Of a stretch of 9,195 nt of DNA, positions 1 to 7,907 are shown in pieces. Source of the DNA: Anaerolineae bacterium (GTDB taxonomy: Bacteria > Chloroflexota > Anaerolineae > B4-G1 > SLSP01); the NCBI GenBank assembly GCA_018055515.1, contig JAGPHL010000110.1, positions 1 to 9,195 of the forward strand, given 5' to 3'. The number at the start of each line of letters is the position of its first letter. Position 1 is the first letter of the stretch. Below the pieces are notes generated by a model. That model made no database searches, was not told the origin of the DNA, and worked only from the letters and a program-made list of their open reading frames with translations. Made by a program: the position numbers and the translations under genes.

Positions 1-107
1 CTGATGCAAGGGAGGCGTGAATCTGAAGTAGCGCGGTGATAGTGGTGAAGGACGCTATCCTGGATGGAGCTGGGTTGGCGTCAGCGTTTCGGACATAGGG
101 GGGAGCC

Positions 108-962
108 ATGAGCGAATATCAATATTACGAATTTCAGGCGCTTGATCGCCCGCTGACGCGGGAAGAGCAGGAGGCGGTGGCCAGCCTTTCCAGCCGCGTG
201 CGGCCGCATCCCCGGCGTGCGGTTTTTGTCTATAACTACAGCGACTTCCGGGGCGATCCTGAAAAGGTGCTCGCGCAATACTACGACGCGATGTTCTACC
301 TGGCAAATTGGGGCAGTCGCCATTTGCTGTTTCGCTTCCCTGCGGCGCTGGTGGATGTGGCGGAGATGGAGCGTTACCGCGTGGCGACGGATGAGGATGA
401 CCCTTCTGAGGCCATCACCGTGGAACAGCTTGGCGAGTACGTCGTCTTGGGCATCCGTCTGGACGAGGAAGAAGGCTTTGATTGGGTGGACGGCGAGGGC
501 TGGCTTGACCGATTGATCGGCCTGCGGGAAGAGATATTGCGGCGCGACTACCGGACGCTGTACCTGGCATGGCTCAAGGGCATCACTCTGGAATACCACG
601 TCAATCGGGAGGCGCTGGAACCGCCCATCCCGCCGGGCCTCGCTACGCTCACGCCGCCGTTACAGGCCTTTGTGGAGCTATTTGATGTGGACGAGGACTT
701 GCTCGAAGACGCTATCAAGCGCAGCCCGGCCCTGAAGCCGGCGCGCCTCAGTCAGGCGCGGCTGCGCCAGGCCATCCAGGGGATGACAGAAGAGGACAAA
801 AACGCTTTCCTGTTGCGTTTGCTTGCTGACGAACCCCGCCTATCGCTGTCTCTCTACCAACACCTGGGCCTCCTTCCCGCGCCCGCCGCAGGCGAGCTCT
901 CGCGTCGCACCGTCGGCGATTTGCTGGCTTCCATCGGCCTGGATGATGACGAGGACGCATAG
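108..962 (+). CDS. Conserved hypothetical protein (EYQYYEF family)
   Basis: The protein has 284 residues and no signal peptide or membrane segment, so it is probably cytosolic. I recognise it as a conserved protein of unknown function from its landmarks: EYQYYEFQALDRPL (residues 3-16), YLANWG (64-69), DWVDGEGWLDRL (125-136), LYLAWLKG (151-158) and LEPPIPPGL (170-178). Homologues I recall share these blocks, are annotated hypothetical, and are sometimes longer at the C-terminus. From about residue 185 it is helical and charged, ending in an acidic tail (DDDEDA). The ATG follows a purine-rich ribosome site, AGGGGGGAG (97-105). The reading frame is clean, and nothing after the stop continues the protein in another frame, so I see no frameshift. 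It lies 118 nt upstream of the CotH gene on the same strand, but nothing ties the two functionally. From memory, relatives may sit near SWIM zinc-finger genes; bases 1-107 are too short to test that. Confidence 0.85.
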   Translation: MSEYQYYEFQALDRPLTREEQEAVASLSSRVRPHPRRAVFVYNYSDFRGDPEKVLAQYYDAMFYLANWGSRHLLFRFPAALVDVAEMERYRVATDEDDPSEAITVEQLGEYVVLGIRLDEEEGFDWVDGEGWLDRLIGLREEILRRDYRTLYLAWLKGITLEYHVNREALEPPIPPGLATLTPPLQAFVELFDVDEDLLEDAIKRSPALKPARLSQARLRQAIQGMTEEDKNAFLLRLLADEPRLSLSLYQHLGLLPAPAAGELSRRTVGDLLASIGLDDDEDA

Positions 963-1051
963 AGCAGCAACTTTATCATGACGTCTGGAGTTGCCTTTAT
1001 TTTTCCGCCAGAATGAGCACCGGAGCTGCTCCAGGTACTGGAAATGTCTCG

Positions 1052-1071
1052 ATCGGCGTTAGGTCGCCGAT
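1052..1071 (+). repeat. Perfect 7-bp hairpin just upstream of the CotH gene
   Basis: ATCGGCG (1052-1058) and CGCCGAT (1065-1071) form a perfect 7-bp stem with a 6-nt loop. The stem ends 9 nt before the ATG at 1081. No run of T follows, so it is not a standard intrinsic terminator for the gene ending at 962. It occupies the place where a ribosome site would be, and the sequence between hairpin and ATG (ATTTACGGA) holds only a weak GGA. It may affect translation of the CotH gene, or it may be chance in G+C-rich DNA. The rest of the 963-1080 gap shows no convincing promoter. Confidence 0.35.
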
Positions 1072-1080
1072 ATTTACGGA

Positions 1081-3426
1081 ATGGCGAAGGTAGCGTCGGC
1101 CATCATGCGAAACAATTTGGAGCTGTTTGAACGCGCGAGCGCCATAGGAATAATTGCCCTCATCTTTTTGGCGCTGGCAGGTTTCTATACCCTGGATCAT
1201 CGGGGGGAGAGTTTAACGGCTGTTCCCTCCAACGTGCCGGTCTTTTCCAGACCTGGGGGTTACTATGAGGACGGCTTCCAGCTCGTCCTCAGCACAGCGG
1301 TGCCCGGTGCGAAGATACGCTATACTCTGGATGGCGCTTCCCCTACGGCGGAAACCGGCGTGCTGTATACCACCCCTATCCGTTTGAGTTCGGATACTCC
1401 CGCCGTGACCGTCGTCCGCGCTCGTGTGGAGCCCGCCGACGCCACTCCTGGTCCGGTGGCAACCGCAAGCTACTTCATCGGGGTGACGGCTGAGCTCCCG
1501 CTCCTCTCGCTGGTCATTGACCCGGCCGACATGTGGGATGCCGAGCGTGGCCTCTATACCCACATCGAAGAGCGCGGTGTGGAATGGGAGCGCCCTGTAG
1601 ACCTCACCTTCGTTGATGAAGATCGTAGTCAGGGCTTCCAGATTGCCGCCGGCGTGCGCTTGCATGGTGAATGGACCCGGCGCTTCGACAAGAAGTCCTT
1701 GCGTCTCTACTTCCGCAGTAAGTATGGCGCGACGCAGCTCGCCTATCCCCTCTTTCCCGGCAACGAGGTGACTACCTTCGACCGACTTGTCCTTCACAAT
1801 GGCGGTAATGACTCGACCCAGCCTGAGGTCAATTGGACCCTCTTGCGCAATGCACTCGTTACAGAGCTCGCTTTGACCATGGGGACAAATGCTGCTTATA
1901 CCCGCCCGGTGCTGCTCTTCATCAACGGCCAGCCCTGGGGAATCTATCAGCTGCGGGAGCGCATTGATGAGCAGTTCCTGGCGGATCACTATGGCATTGA
2001 AGAAGCGGATATTCTGGATTCACCGGCAAATCAGTGGGTCAGCAACACGGTTGCCGGCGACCGTGAACACTGGGAACAGCTGCTCAGCTATGTGAAGTCC
2101 CATGATTTACGGGATCCCGTGGCCTATGCCGATGTCGCAGCGCAGGTGGACCTTGCCAATCTCATGGACTATACTTTGCTGCAGCTCTACTCAGGCAATG
2201 TTGATTGGCCTGAGCATAATGTTAATCAATTCCGTGCGCGACGTGCTGGAGGGCAGTGGCAGTGGATCGTCTGGGATAATGATTACAGCTTCGGGTTGAA
2301 CCTGCCGGCTTATTTGGGATTCGAGGGCGACATCGTCACCGTTGATCTTGTGCAGAAGCTCTTTGAGGAAGATCATGCAGCGACGGCGGGCGAGGACACG
2401 CTGCTGATCCGCAAGCTCTTCGAGAATCCCGATTTCCGCCAACGTTTCTTGCAGCGCGCTGCGGAACTGCTCAACACCACCTTCGCAGCGGAGGCGGTCG
2501 CGCCGCGGCTTGAGCGCCTCGTCGCGGCGTTGGCGCCGGATATTGACTACGAGATTGCGCGCTGGGGCAGCAGCGTCAATTGGGCGCTGAGCGTCGAAGA
2601 CATGCGCGATTATGTCCGCCGTCGCCCTGATGCGCTGCGGGCGCACCTGGTGACTGCTTTTGACCTGCCTGGAACGGTCGCGTGCACCTTTGCTCCCCCT
2701 GACGTTGGCGAAGGCAGTGTGGCAGTCGCTGGACGGGTGTTGGAGGAACTTCCCTGGACGGGGGTTTATTTCCGTGGGATACCCCTTGAGTTGCAGGCTG
2801 TTCCCGCGCCCGGCTATCGTTTCGTGGGGTGGGAGGGGCTTGAGGGCGAAGCGCCCCTGCTGACGCCCCCCCTTGCAGGAGAATGCGCCTTTACGCCACG
2901 CTTCGAACCCCTGTCGCCAGACCTTCCCTGGGCCGGCGACGTGACGTTTACCGCTTATCAGGTGGACGATACGGGGGGGATTGAGGGCGATTGGTTCGAG
3001 GTGCGCGTCGAACGGTGTGGAGGGATTGACCTGCGCGGTTGGCGCTTGACCGATAACGACCGTAAGGATGCCACCGACGAAGGTTCGTTATTCCTGGCGG
3101 ACATCCCGGCTCTCGCCGCGGTGCCTTGTGGGACTACCCTGCGCATTATCGCTACCCGCAGCGCTGCCAACGATGCCCGCTATCCCCAGGACGATCTCGC
3201 CGCATGGGACCGCAGCTTGCTGCTTTACATAGGGAATGGGCATCTGATCGAGGGACACGATGCGTGGTTCGATTTGGGGGCGCAAGACAACCTTGCCGTC
3301 CTGGCGCCTGGGCCGACAGCGTCTTACACCGACGATGTGGGGATTGCTTTTATCTCCACACATCCCCTGGTCACCGCCGCGTCCTTCGGGGTGCTGAGCG
3401 ATGGCGTGAAGGGGACGGCGCCCTGA
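1081..3426 (+). CDS. Membrane-anchored CotH kinase family protein with lamin-tail domain
   Basis: CotH proteins have an atypical kinase fold and phosphorylate proteins; the prototype acts on Bacillus spore coat proteins. This 781-residue protein has a hydrophobic anchor (about 20-37) and is probably extracytoplasmic. A chitobiase/beta-hexosaminidase C-terminal-type beta domain follows (about 55-133, IRYTLDGASPT at 79-89). The CotH domain spans about 138-525: GVRLHGEWTRRFDKKSLRL (191-209) with the lysine pair 204-205, WGIYQLRERIDEQFL (286-300), NVDWPEHNVNQFR (373-385) and WDNDYSFG (398-405), which carries the expected metal-binding Asp. A beta-repeat region resembling InlB-type repeats (about 535-608, GYRFVGWEG) and a lamin-tail-like domain (about 618-745, LRGWRLTDND) follow. 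The ATG at 1081 lacks a good ribosome site; ATG 1105 (codon 9), 14 nt after GAAGG, is an alternative that keeps the anchor. The gene converges with the - strand operon at 3447. Its substrate is unknown. Confidence 0.88.
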   Translation: MAKVASAIMRNNLELFERASAIGIIALIFLALAGFYTLDHRGESLTAVPSNVPVFSRPGGYYEDGFQLVLSTAVPGAKIRYTLDGASPTAETGVLYTTPIRLSSDTPAVTVVRARVEPADATPGPVATASYFIGVTAELPLLSLVIDPADMWDAERGLYTHIEERGVEWERPVDLTFVDEDRSQGFQIAAGVRLHGEWTRRFDKKSLRLYFRSKYGATQLAYPLFPGNEVTTFDRLVLHNGGNDSTQPEVNWTLLRNALVTELALTMGTNAAYTRPVLLFINGQPWGIYQLRERIDEQFLADHYGIEEADILDSPANQWVSNTVAGDREHWEQLLSYVKSHDLRDPVAYADVAAQVDLANLMDYTLLQLYSGNVDWPEHNVNQFRARRAGGQWQWIVWDNDYSFGLNLPAYLGFEGDIVTVDLVQKLFEEDHAATAGEDTLLIRKLFENPDFRQRFLQRAAELLNTTFAAEAVAPRLERLVAALAPDIDYEIARWGSSVNWALSVEDMRDYVRRRPDALRAHLVTAFDLPGTVACTFAPPDVGEGSVAVAGRVLEELPWTGVYFRGIPLELQAVPAPGYRFVGWEGLEGEAPLLTPPLAGECAFTPRFEPLSPDLPWAGDVTFTAYQVDDTGGIEGDWFEVRVERCGGIDLRGWRLTDNDRKDATDEGSLFLADIPALAAVPCGTTLRIIATRSAANDARYPQDDLAAWDRSLLLYIGNGHLIEGHDAWFDLGAQDNLAVLAPGPTASYTDDVGIAFISTHPLVTAASFGVLSDGVKGTAP

Positions 3427-3446
3427 GCTGCCCGTGCCTCTCTGCT

Positions 3447-5630
3447 TTACTCCTTTAGTGTGAAACTACCCAGGACGACCGCGCGATCAGACGGCGTCTC
3501 GCCTTCAACGGTTGTTACTGCGAGACGCTCAACGGTAGCGGGATGGTAGAGACCCACGGCGAGCCGGTAACTGCCCGCCGGCAATCCCTCAGGCGTGATG
3601 AAACTATGGACGTCGGGTATTTTGTCCCCTGGCTGCCAGGCGCCTGTAGGATAGCGACCCTCCATGGGCATCCCATCATGCCCGCTCACCTGTTGCCCAT
3701 CCTGATTCAGCAGATGCACAAAAACGGTTACATCTTCCATGGGTGCCGCATCGGCTTCCCAGTAAAATATCACCCGGGCCTCCTCGCCTGGCTTCAATGT
3801 CTCCGGCAACTGCGCCGCTGTGAGTCGCACGCCGTTCTCGAAGGAGGCGTCAACCGGCGTCGCTTCAGGGGGAATCGTCCCCTCCCACGGCACGGCCACG
3901 TAGGCTAACTTGAACCCCTCGACGTCGGCATCCGGCACGCTCAGATCAAGGTGATAGGCGCCGACGGGGGTTGTGGCTGTGGTGGTCAGACTGAAGCGTT
4001 CAGCGATTATCTCTCCGGGTAACCACCACTCCACAGGCAGCCCCTGCGGGATGAGGTGCTCGACCTGCGCGAAGTTCTCACCCGTGAGCGGCGAGAAGAT
4101 CCGCACAATGGCCCGGGAGGCTTCCGCTATCGGCGTTTCGGCGCGCAGGAAGAGGGTCAGGTAGACGGGCTCGCCTGCTTTCAGAGTGGGGGGCCAGCGT
4201 CGGTAGGCCACCACGCGCGCTCCTGCGCCGAGCGGCAAATCAACCGGCATGACCTCCCCCCGGTCGTAGCTGCTCTCACGATAACGCCACACCGTCACCG
4301 GCGCTCCGGCGTCTGCCAATGACCCGAAGCGCTGGACCGGCTCATAACGTTCCTCGAACCAGCCGATGCCTGTCATGCGATCCCAGGCAAGGGAGCGCGT
4401 AGAGACACAGAAAGCGGGCGGGTCGAGGTTTAACGTCGCCAGCAGGCGCGCGAGGGTCTCGCTGTTGGGCATCTCACCCGTCCAGGGAATCACCGGGCGC
4501 TGCGCTGCCACGCCTGCGCGGACCTCGCCCCACACGACATCGCCGGGAGTACTGTGGGCGCGCACCCATTCGCCGGCGCTGACCTCAAGGGCATTTAAGG
4601 CGACGGGCCGCGCCTGGTAAGCCGTGTAAAGGGCGCTGCCGCGGGCCAGCAGGAAGGGCAGCGCGAGCAGAAACGCTCCGCCGGCCATGGAGTAGGATTT
4701 GCCGGGGACGCGCCACGCGCGTGCCCCGCGTTCTGCCAGCCAGGCGCATCCCAACCCGGCGGCGACCGCGCCCCCAGCATAGAGACCCGCTACGAGTGGG
4801 GGAGCGCCGCTGACCAGCGCAGCGCCGCCCCAGCCCAGCAACGCGAGCATCACCGGCGCCCGGCCGGACTTTATTCCCAGTCCTCCCAGGGGGATGAGGA
4901 GCCAGTAGAAATCTTCCGCCAGCCAGCGCCGTCCTGTTTCGATGATCGCGCTGGCTCCCCACGTTAAGGGTAAGGGCGTCAGGTCAAAGAGTATCCAGCC
5001 TCCCAATAATCCGCCGGATGCCAGGCCCCACAGAAAAGCCGCTTCCCACGACAGATGTTTTTCCCGGCGCCAGGCAGCGATCAGGAAAGCGGTGACTCCC
5101 AGCCAGGTGGGCCAATCAAAGTAGCAGCCAAACCAGAGCGCCAACACGAGCAGCTGTGCGTGTTGGCGCTTTTCGAGGAGCAACACCAGCGCCCACCAAA
5201 AGAGGGCCACGACCCAGCCGGCGCTACTTCCGAAGGCGGTTCCCCCAAGGGGAGTGAGGGCCAGCAGGGCGGCGACAGCCGGCGCTGCCGGGGCGCGCCC
5301 CAAGGCCCGGACGGCGTAGTAAGCGGTGCAGGTCGCAAATCCCCAGCCGACGGCGCCGAGCAGCCAGAGGGCGGACTCGAGCGGCAGGGACAGACGGGCC
5401 ATACCGGTCAGCAACAGCAGCGGCAGGGGGAACCGCCATGGGGAAAAGGCCGTCCCGTCAAGGCCGAAGGCGGCTTGCCTTCCGGCGGCGAGATTGCGCG
5501 CGGCGGCTATCAGAAAATAATCCTGGTCCGAGAGATACGGGCCCCAGAGCAAGGTAAGGATGACAGGCAGCAGCGCCCACAGCCATAACCTGGAGCGTGA
5601 CGTCAACCGCATGTTAAAGCCTGCTGCCAT
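3447..5630 (-). CDS. GT-C-like integral membrane protein (GT39-like) with C-terminal beta-sandwich domains
   Basis: This 727-residue protein has about eleven or twelve hydrophobic segments between residues 14 and 331. An acidic first loop, SDQDYFLIAAARNLAAG (34-50), resembles the first-loop acidic motif of GT-C enzymes of the GT39/ArnT/PMT type, which move sugars from polyprenyl-phosphate carriers outside the membrane. Residues 350-450 look like the extracytoplasmic domain that follows the membrane part in these proteins (WVRAHSTPGDVVWGE, 355-369). Two beta-sandwich domains fill about 455-727; the second has VFVHLLNQDGQQVSGHDG (636-653) and LPAGSYRLAVGLYHP (683-697), a module common in Chloroflexota membrane proteins. 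The ATG at 5630 follows AAAGGA at good spacing; codon 7 is a possible internal start. It is the last operon gene, 21 nt after the VTC gene. Glycosyltransferase activity is inferred from topology and one motif. The stop lies 20 nt from the convergent CotH stop, with no terminator seen. Confidence 0.8.
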   Translation of the reverse strand: MAAGFNMRLTSRSRLWLWALLPVILTLLWGPYLSDQDYFLIAAARNLAAGRQAAFGLDGTAFSPWRFPLPLLLLTGMARLSLPLESALWLLGAVGWGFATCTAYYAVRALGRAPAAPAVAALLALTPLGGTAFGSSAGWVVALFWWALVLLLEKRQHAQLLVLALWFGCYFDWPTWLGVTAFLIAAWRREKHLSWEAAFLWGLASGGLLGGWILFDLTPLPLTWGASAIIETGRRWLAEDFYWLLIPLGGLGIKSGRAPVMLALLGWGGAALVSGAPPLVAGLYAGGAVAAGLGCAWLAERGARAWRVPGKSYSMAGGAFLLALPFLLARGSALYTAYQARPVALNALEVSAGEWVRAHSTPGDVVWGEVRAGVAAQRPVIPWTGEMPNSETLARLLATLNLDPPAFCVSTRSLAWDRMTGIGWFEERYEPVQRFGSLADAGAPVTVWRYRESSYDRGEVMPVDLPLGAGARVVAYRRWPPTLKAGEPVYLTLFLRAETPIAEASRAIVRIFSPLTGENFAQVEHLIPQGLPVEWWLPGEIIAERFSLTTTATTPVGAYHLDLSVPDADVEGFKLAYVAVPWEGTIPPEATPVDASFENGVRLTAAQLPETLKPGEEARVIFYWEADAAPMEDVTVFVHLLNQDGQQVSGHDGMPMEGRYPTGAWQPGDKIPDVHSFITPEGLPAGSYRLAVGLYHPATVERLAVTTVEGETPSDRAVVLGSFTLKE

Positions 5631-5651
5631 TACTTTTTCCTTTACGATGCT

Positions 5652-6329
5652 TTACCATGCAGCGAGCACGCCGTTGACATATTTGGAGTTGCGGCTGCGG
5701 GGCAGAGGAAAGTGGCGGATCACTTCACGCACTTGCTCTTCCTGAGCGCCATCGGCCTTGACCTCGATGATGACTACATCCTCCAACAACAAAGGCGCAT
5801 CCAGATTGGGGCGCGGCGTCAGGCGCTGATCGTAGGCGCGTTGATCGTAATCGAGGGTAACACGTACAGCGTCATCGGGCGTGACGTAGTACTCGCGTTG
5901 ATAGTGGTTCAGGAGCACCGGCGCGTTGATCTGTTTCAGTAATGTTTGCCCTTGGATGGGAAGGATGTCGTGTAAGGTTGCCAAAATCTCTATCCACGGG
6001 CGGGAGAGATCGAGAGTGCGGGGCAAGGGAAAGTGCAATTTCGTCCCCAGCAGATTGTCCTTGTGTTTCAATTCGAGCACGGCAAGCACTTCTGGCAAGG
6101 CGTCGCCGTACCAACGCAGCCTGAGTTTGTTGCGTACTCCCACCCCCTGGAGGTTTGTCTCCAGCCCACCGAGTCCGGGAGTGTCGAAGTAGAGGCTGTT
6201 TACCCGCCGCGGCGGATAGGCCACTCGCAATCCCGCCGGATGCAGGCGCATCCAGCTCCGTGCTTGATCCAGGTAGCGGGCGTCACAGACGAGTTTCAAC
6301 TCATAACGTCGAGGTTGATCTGGAATCAC
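5652..6329 (-). CDS. VTC domain protein, predicted polyphosphate polymerase
   Basis: VTC domains belong to the triphosphate tunnel metalloenzymes and polymerise the gamma-phosphate of ATP into polyphosphate at the cytosolic face. At 225 residues this is a stand-alone catalytic domain with no SPX or membrane part. The tunnel residues are present: RRYELKL (7-13), VNSLYFDT (43-50), RNKLRLRWYG (66-75), LELKHK (85-90), QREYY (144-148), VRVTLD (155-160), IEVKAD (188-193) and SKYVNG (215-220). The start is GTG at 6329, overlapping the upstream CotH-like stop as GTGA, with a perfect AGGAGG (6334-6339) four bases before it; translational coupling is likely. I see no missing catalytic residue, so an active enzyme is expected. 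With no membrane segment of its own, it may depend on the DUF4956 protein for docking; that is inference. Some related tunnel enzymes hydrolyse triphosphate instead, but the family match to bacterial VTC proteins is clear. Confidence 0.9.
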   Translation of the reverse strand: MIPDQPRRYELKLVCDARYLDQARSWMRLHPAGLRVAYPPRRVNSLYFDTPGLGGLETNLQGVGVRNKLRLRWYGDALPEVLAVLELKHKDNLLGTKLHFPLPRTLDLSRPWIEILATLHDILPIQGQTLLKQINAPVLLNHYQREYYVTPDDAVRVTLDYDQRAYDQRLTPRPNLDAPLLLEDVVIIEVKADGAQEEQVREVIRHFPLPRSRNSKYVNGVLAAW

Positions 6330-7906
6330 TCATCCTCCTGCAATAGCAACGGCGTTCCCGGCCGAGCGGGCACCAGGACGCGCTCGCTGCTGCCCGCCAC
6401 ACGAACAGCGACCGAGAGGGTGAAGTCGCCGTGAGGATCGAGTTTGGCTTGAGCTGCAACAAGAGCCAGGGGGATATCGAAGTGGACGTAACGCACCCTG
6501 CTGCCGGCGTCATGCGCGCGCAGCATGACCCCGTCCGCCTCAGCGACCCGCTCGTCCTGCGCGTCGCACTGCCACGCCGGATCGAGTTCCACGAAGGTCA
6601 GGCCGCCGATGTCGAAGCCCAGAATCGCTGCCGGCAGCTGCGTCACATTGGCCACGCCGACACGTAACACGCCGTAGCTCTTCGGTGTGGGGTCCGCGAG
6701 ATAGGCGAAGACGGGGCGAACCGGGTTCAGGGAGCGGCGGATGAGTTCCTGACGTTCAGCGAGCCGATCCCACAGCGCAGCATCGAATTCCTCGCCGAAC
6801 ACGGCGCGCAATTCTTCGAGGTATGCCGGCGTGCTCACCCGCGCTGCCTCTTGCGCGTACGCTATTTGGATCTGTGGATCGTCGTAGGTAACGGCGAGCG
6901 AGAGGCGCTCGTCAGGATAAGGGGGGAAGGAGCTGGCAAATGATAATACCGGCTCCAAACGCTCCCCGCCTGGCGCCAAATAGAAGCCGAGATTGAGCGG
7001 GGAGGCGCGCTCGGGGAGGCCCCACAGATCAATTAAGGCCAGGAAGCGTGCGTAGCGCTCGACGTCGAGAATCTCGCTAGCGGGCCGCGTCCCCGCCTGT
7101 AGAGCGCGAAGTAAACCGAGCGCTGTGTCACGCTGCGCTTGGAGCAACGGATCGCGATCAATGGCCGGATCGTCGAAGGCGTCCGCCTCCAGGTAATGTA
7201 ATCCCCCGAGGTCGAGGACGGGATCGGCGAGCGCCGCGGTGAGGTCGCCGCCGAAATGGGCCACCTGCTGCCAGAAGGGATCGGCGTCGAAACCCACGAT
7301 CACTCCGCCGGAGCGTCCTTGCGCTTCGAGGAATGGGCCGGCAAAGCCCTCCTGTAGCGCGTAGATACCACGGTCATCGCCGTTGAAGATAAGTCGCACT
7401 TGCTGTAAGCGCGCGGTAAGCACGCCTTCCCGCGCTAATACGCGATCGAGGGCCACGGCTGCCTGCCCGCCGACAAGCTCGGGATCCTGGAGGTAGAAGC
7501 GTTGCATCCCGAGGAGGGTTCCCCCCTCTTGTACGCGCAGTTCGAGAGGCCATTTGCCCGTGGGGGTGAGTCCCACCGCGGGCCCTTCCATCAGCCGCAG
7601 CTGTACGGCGACCACCTCGTCGCCGACGCGCGCCACCGCGGGCAGAAAATCTTTGGCGCTCGTGAGGATCACATTTTCCTCCAGCGCCCGCGTGCGTTGT
7701 TCGAGAAGCACATTGTACTGGGCGAACTTCATGTCAATTTGTAACGTCGGGAGCGCCGGGGGAGAAGCCGTGGGGCGCCCCATATCTGGGAAGGGTTGTT
7801 TCCCATTGGAGGTGAGCCATCCTATCGCGAGGAGTCCGCCGAGGCCCAGCAACCACAGTAAGGTGCGCCACAAGGACGAAGAGGGCGCCCGTCCGATGAC
7901 CCGCAC
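6326..7906 (-). CDS. Divergent membrane-anchored CotH-like protein
   Basis: Counting from the GTG at 7906 this protein has 526 residues. It has one N-terminal anchor (about 13-31), a Pro-rich linker, and a CotH-type core matching the CotH proteins found beside VTC and DUF4956 genes: TGKWPLELRV (116-125), LLGMQRFYLQDPE (131-143), LNREG-type AREGVLTARL (158-167), FNGDDRGIYALQEGF (174-188) and LALIDLWG (289-296). The block that usually reads roughly H..W.N.rfY.nP...LEPI.FD is here PERASPLNLGFYLAP (298-312) then LEPVLSFASSF (317-327). The histidine and the final Asp are gone, so it may be a pseudokinase. Residues 400-526 form a beta-rich tail. The frame stays open upstream to an ATG at 7978, but that start would overlap the DUF4956 gene by 71 nt. 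GTG 7906 has GGGAGG five bases before it and begins 1 nt after the upstream stop, so I chose it. The stop overlaps the VTC start by 4 nt. Confidence 0.85.
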   Translation of the reverse strand: MRVIGRAPSSSLWRTLLWLLGLGGLLAIGWLTSNGKQPFPDMGRPTASPPALPTLQIDMKFAQYNVLLEQRTRALEENVILTSAKDFLPAVARVGDEVVAVQLRLMEGPAVGLTPTGKWPLELRVQEGGTLLGMQRFYLQDPELVGGQAAVALDRVLAREGVLTARLQQVRLIFNGDDRGIYALQEGFAGPFLEAQGRSGGVIVGFDADPFWQQVAHFGGDLTAALADPVLDLGGLHYLEADAFDDPAIDRDPLLQAQRDTALGLLRALQAGTRPASEILDVERYARFLALIDLWGLPERASPLNLGFYLAPGGERLEPVLSFASSFPPYPDERLSLAVTYDDPQIQIAYAQEAARVSTPAYLEELRAVFGEEFDAALWDRLAERQELIRRSLNPVRPVFAYLADPTPKSYGVLRVGVANVTQLPAAILGFDIGGLTFVELDPAWQCDAQDERVAEADGVMLRAHDAGSRVRYVHFDIPLALVAAQAKLDPHGDFTLSVAVRVAGSSERVLVPARPGTPLLLQEDE

Positions 7907-7907
7907 G

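Noticed and set aside
1..107. Possible C-terminal end of an upstream + strand gene
   Set aside because: All three frames reach a stop within the first 40 bases, leaving at most 12 codons, too few to recognise anything. No promoter of good quality is visible either.
1213..1989. 258-codon - strand frame antisense to the CotH gene
   Set aside because: It lies wholly inside the well-supported CotH coding region, which carries recognisable family motifs on the + strand. It has no family pattern of its own.
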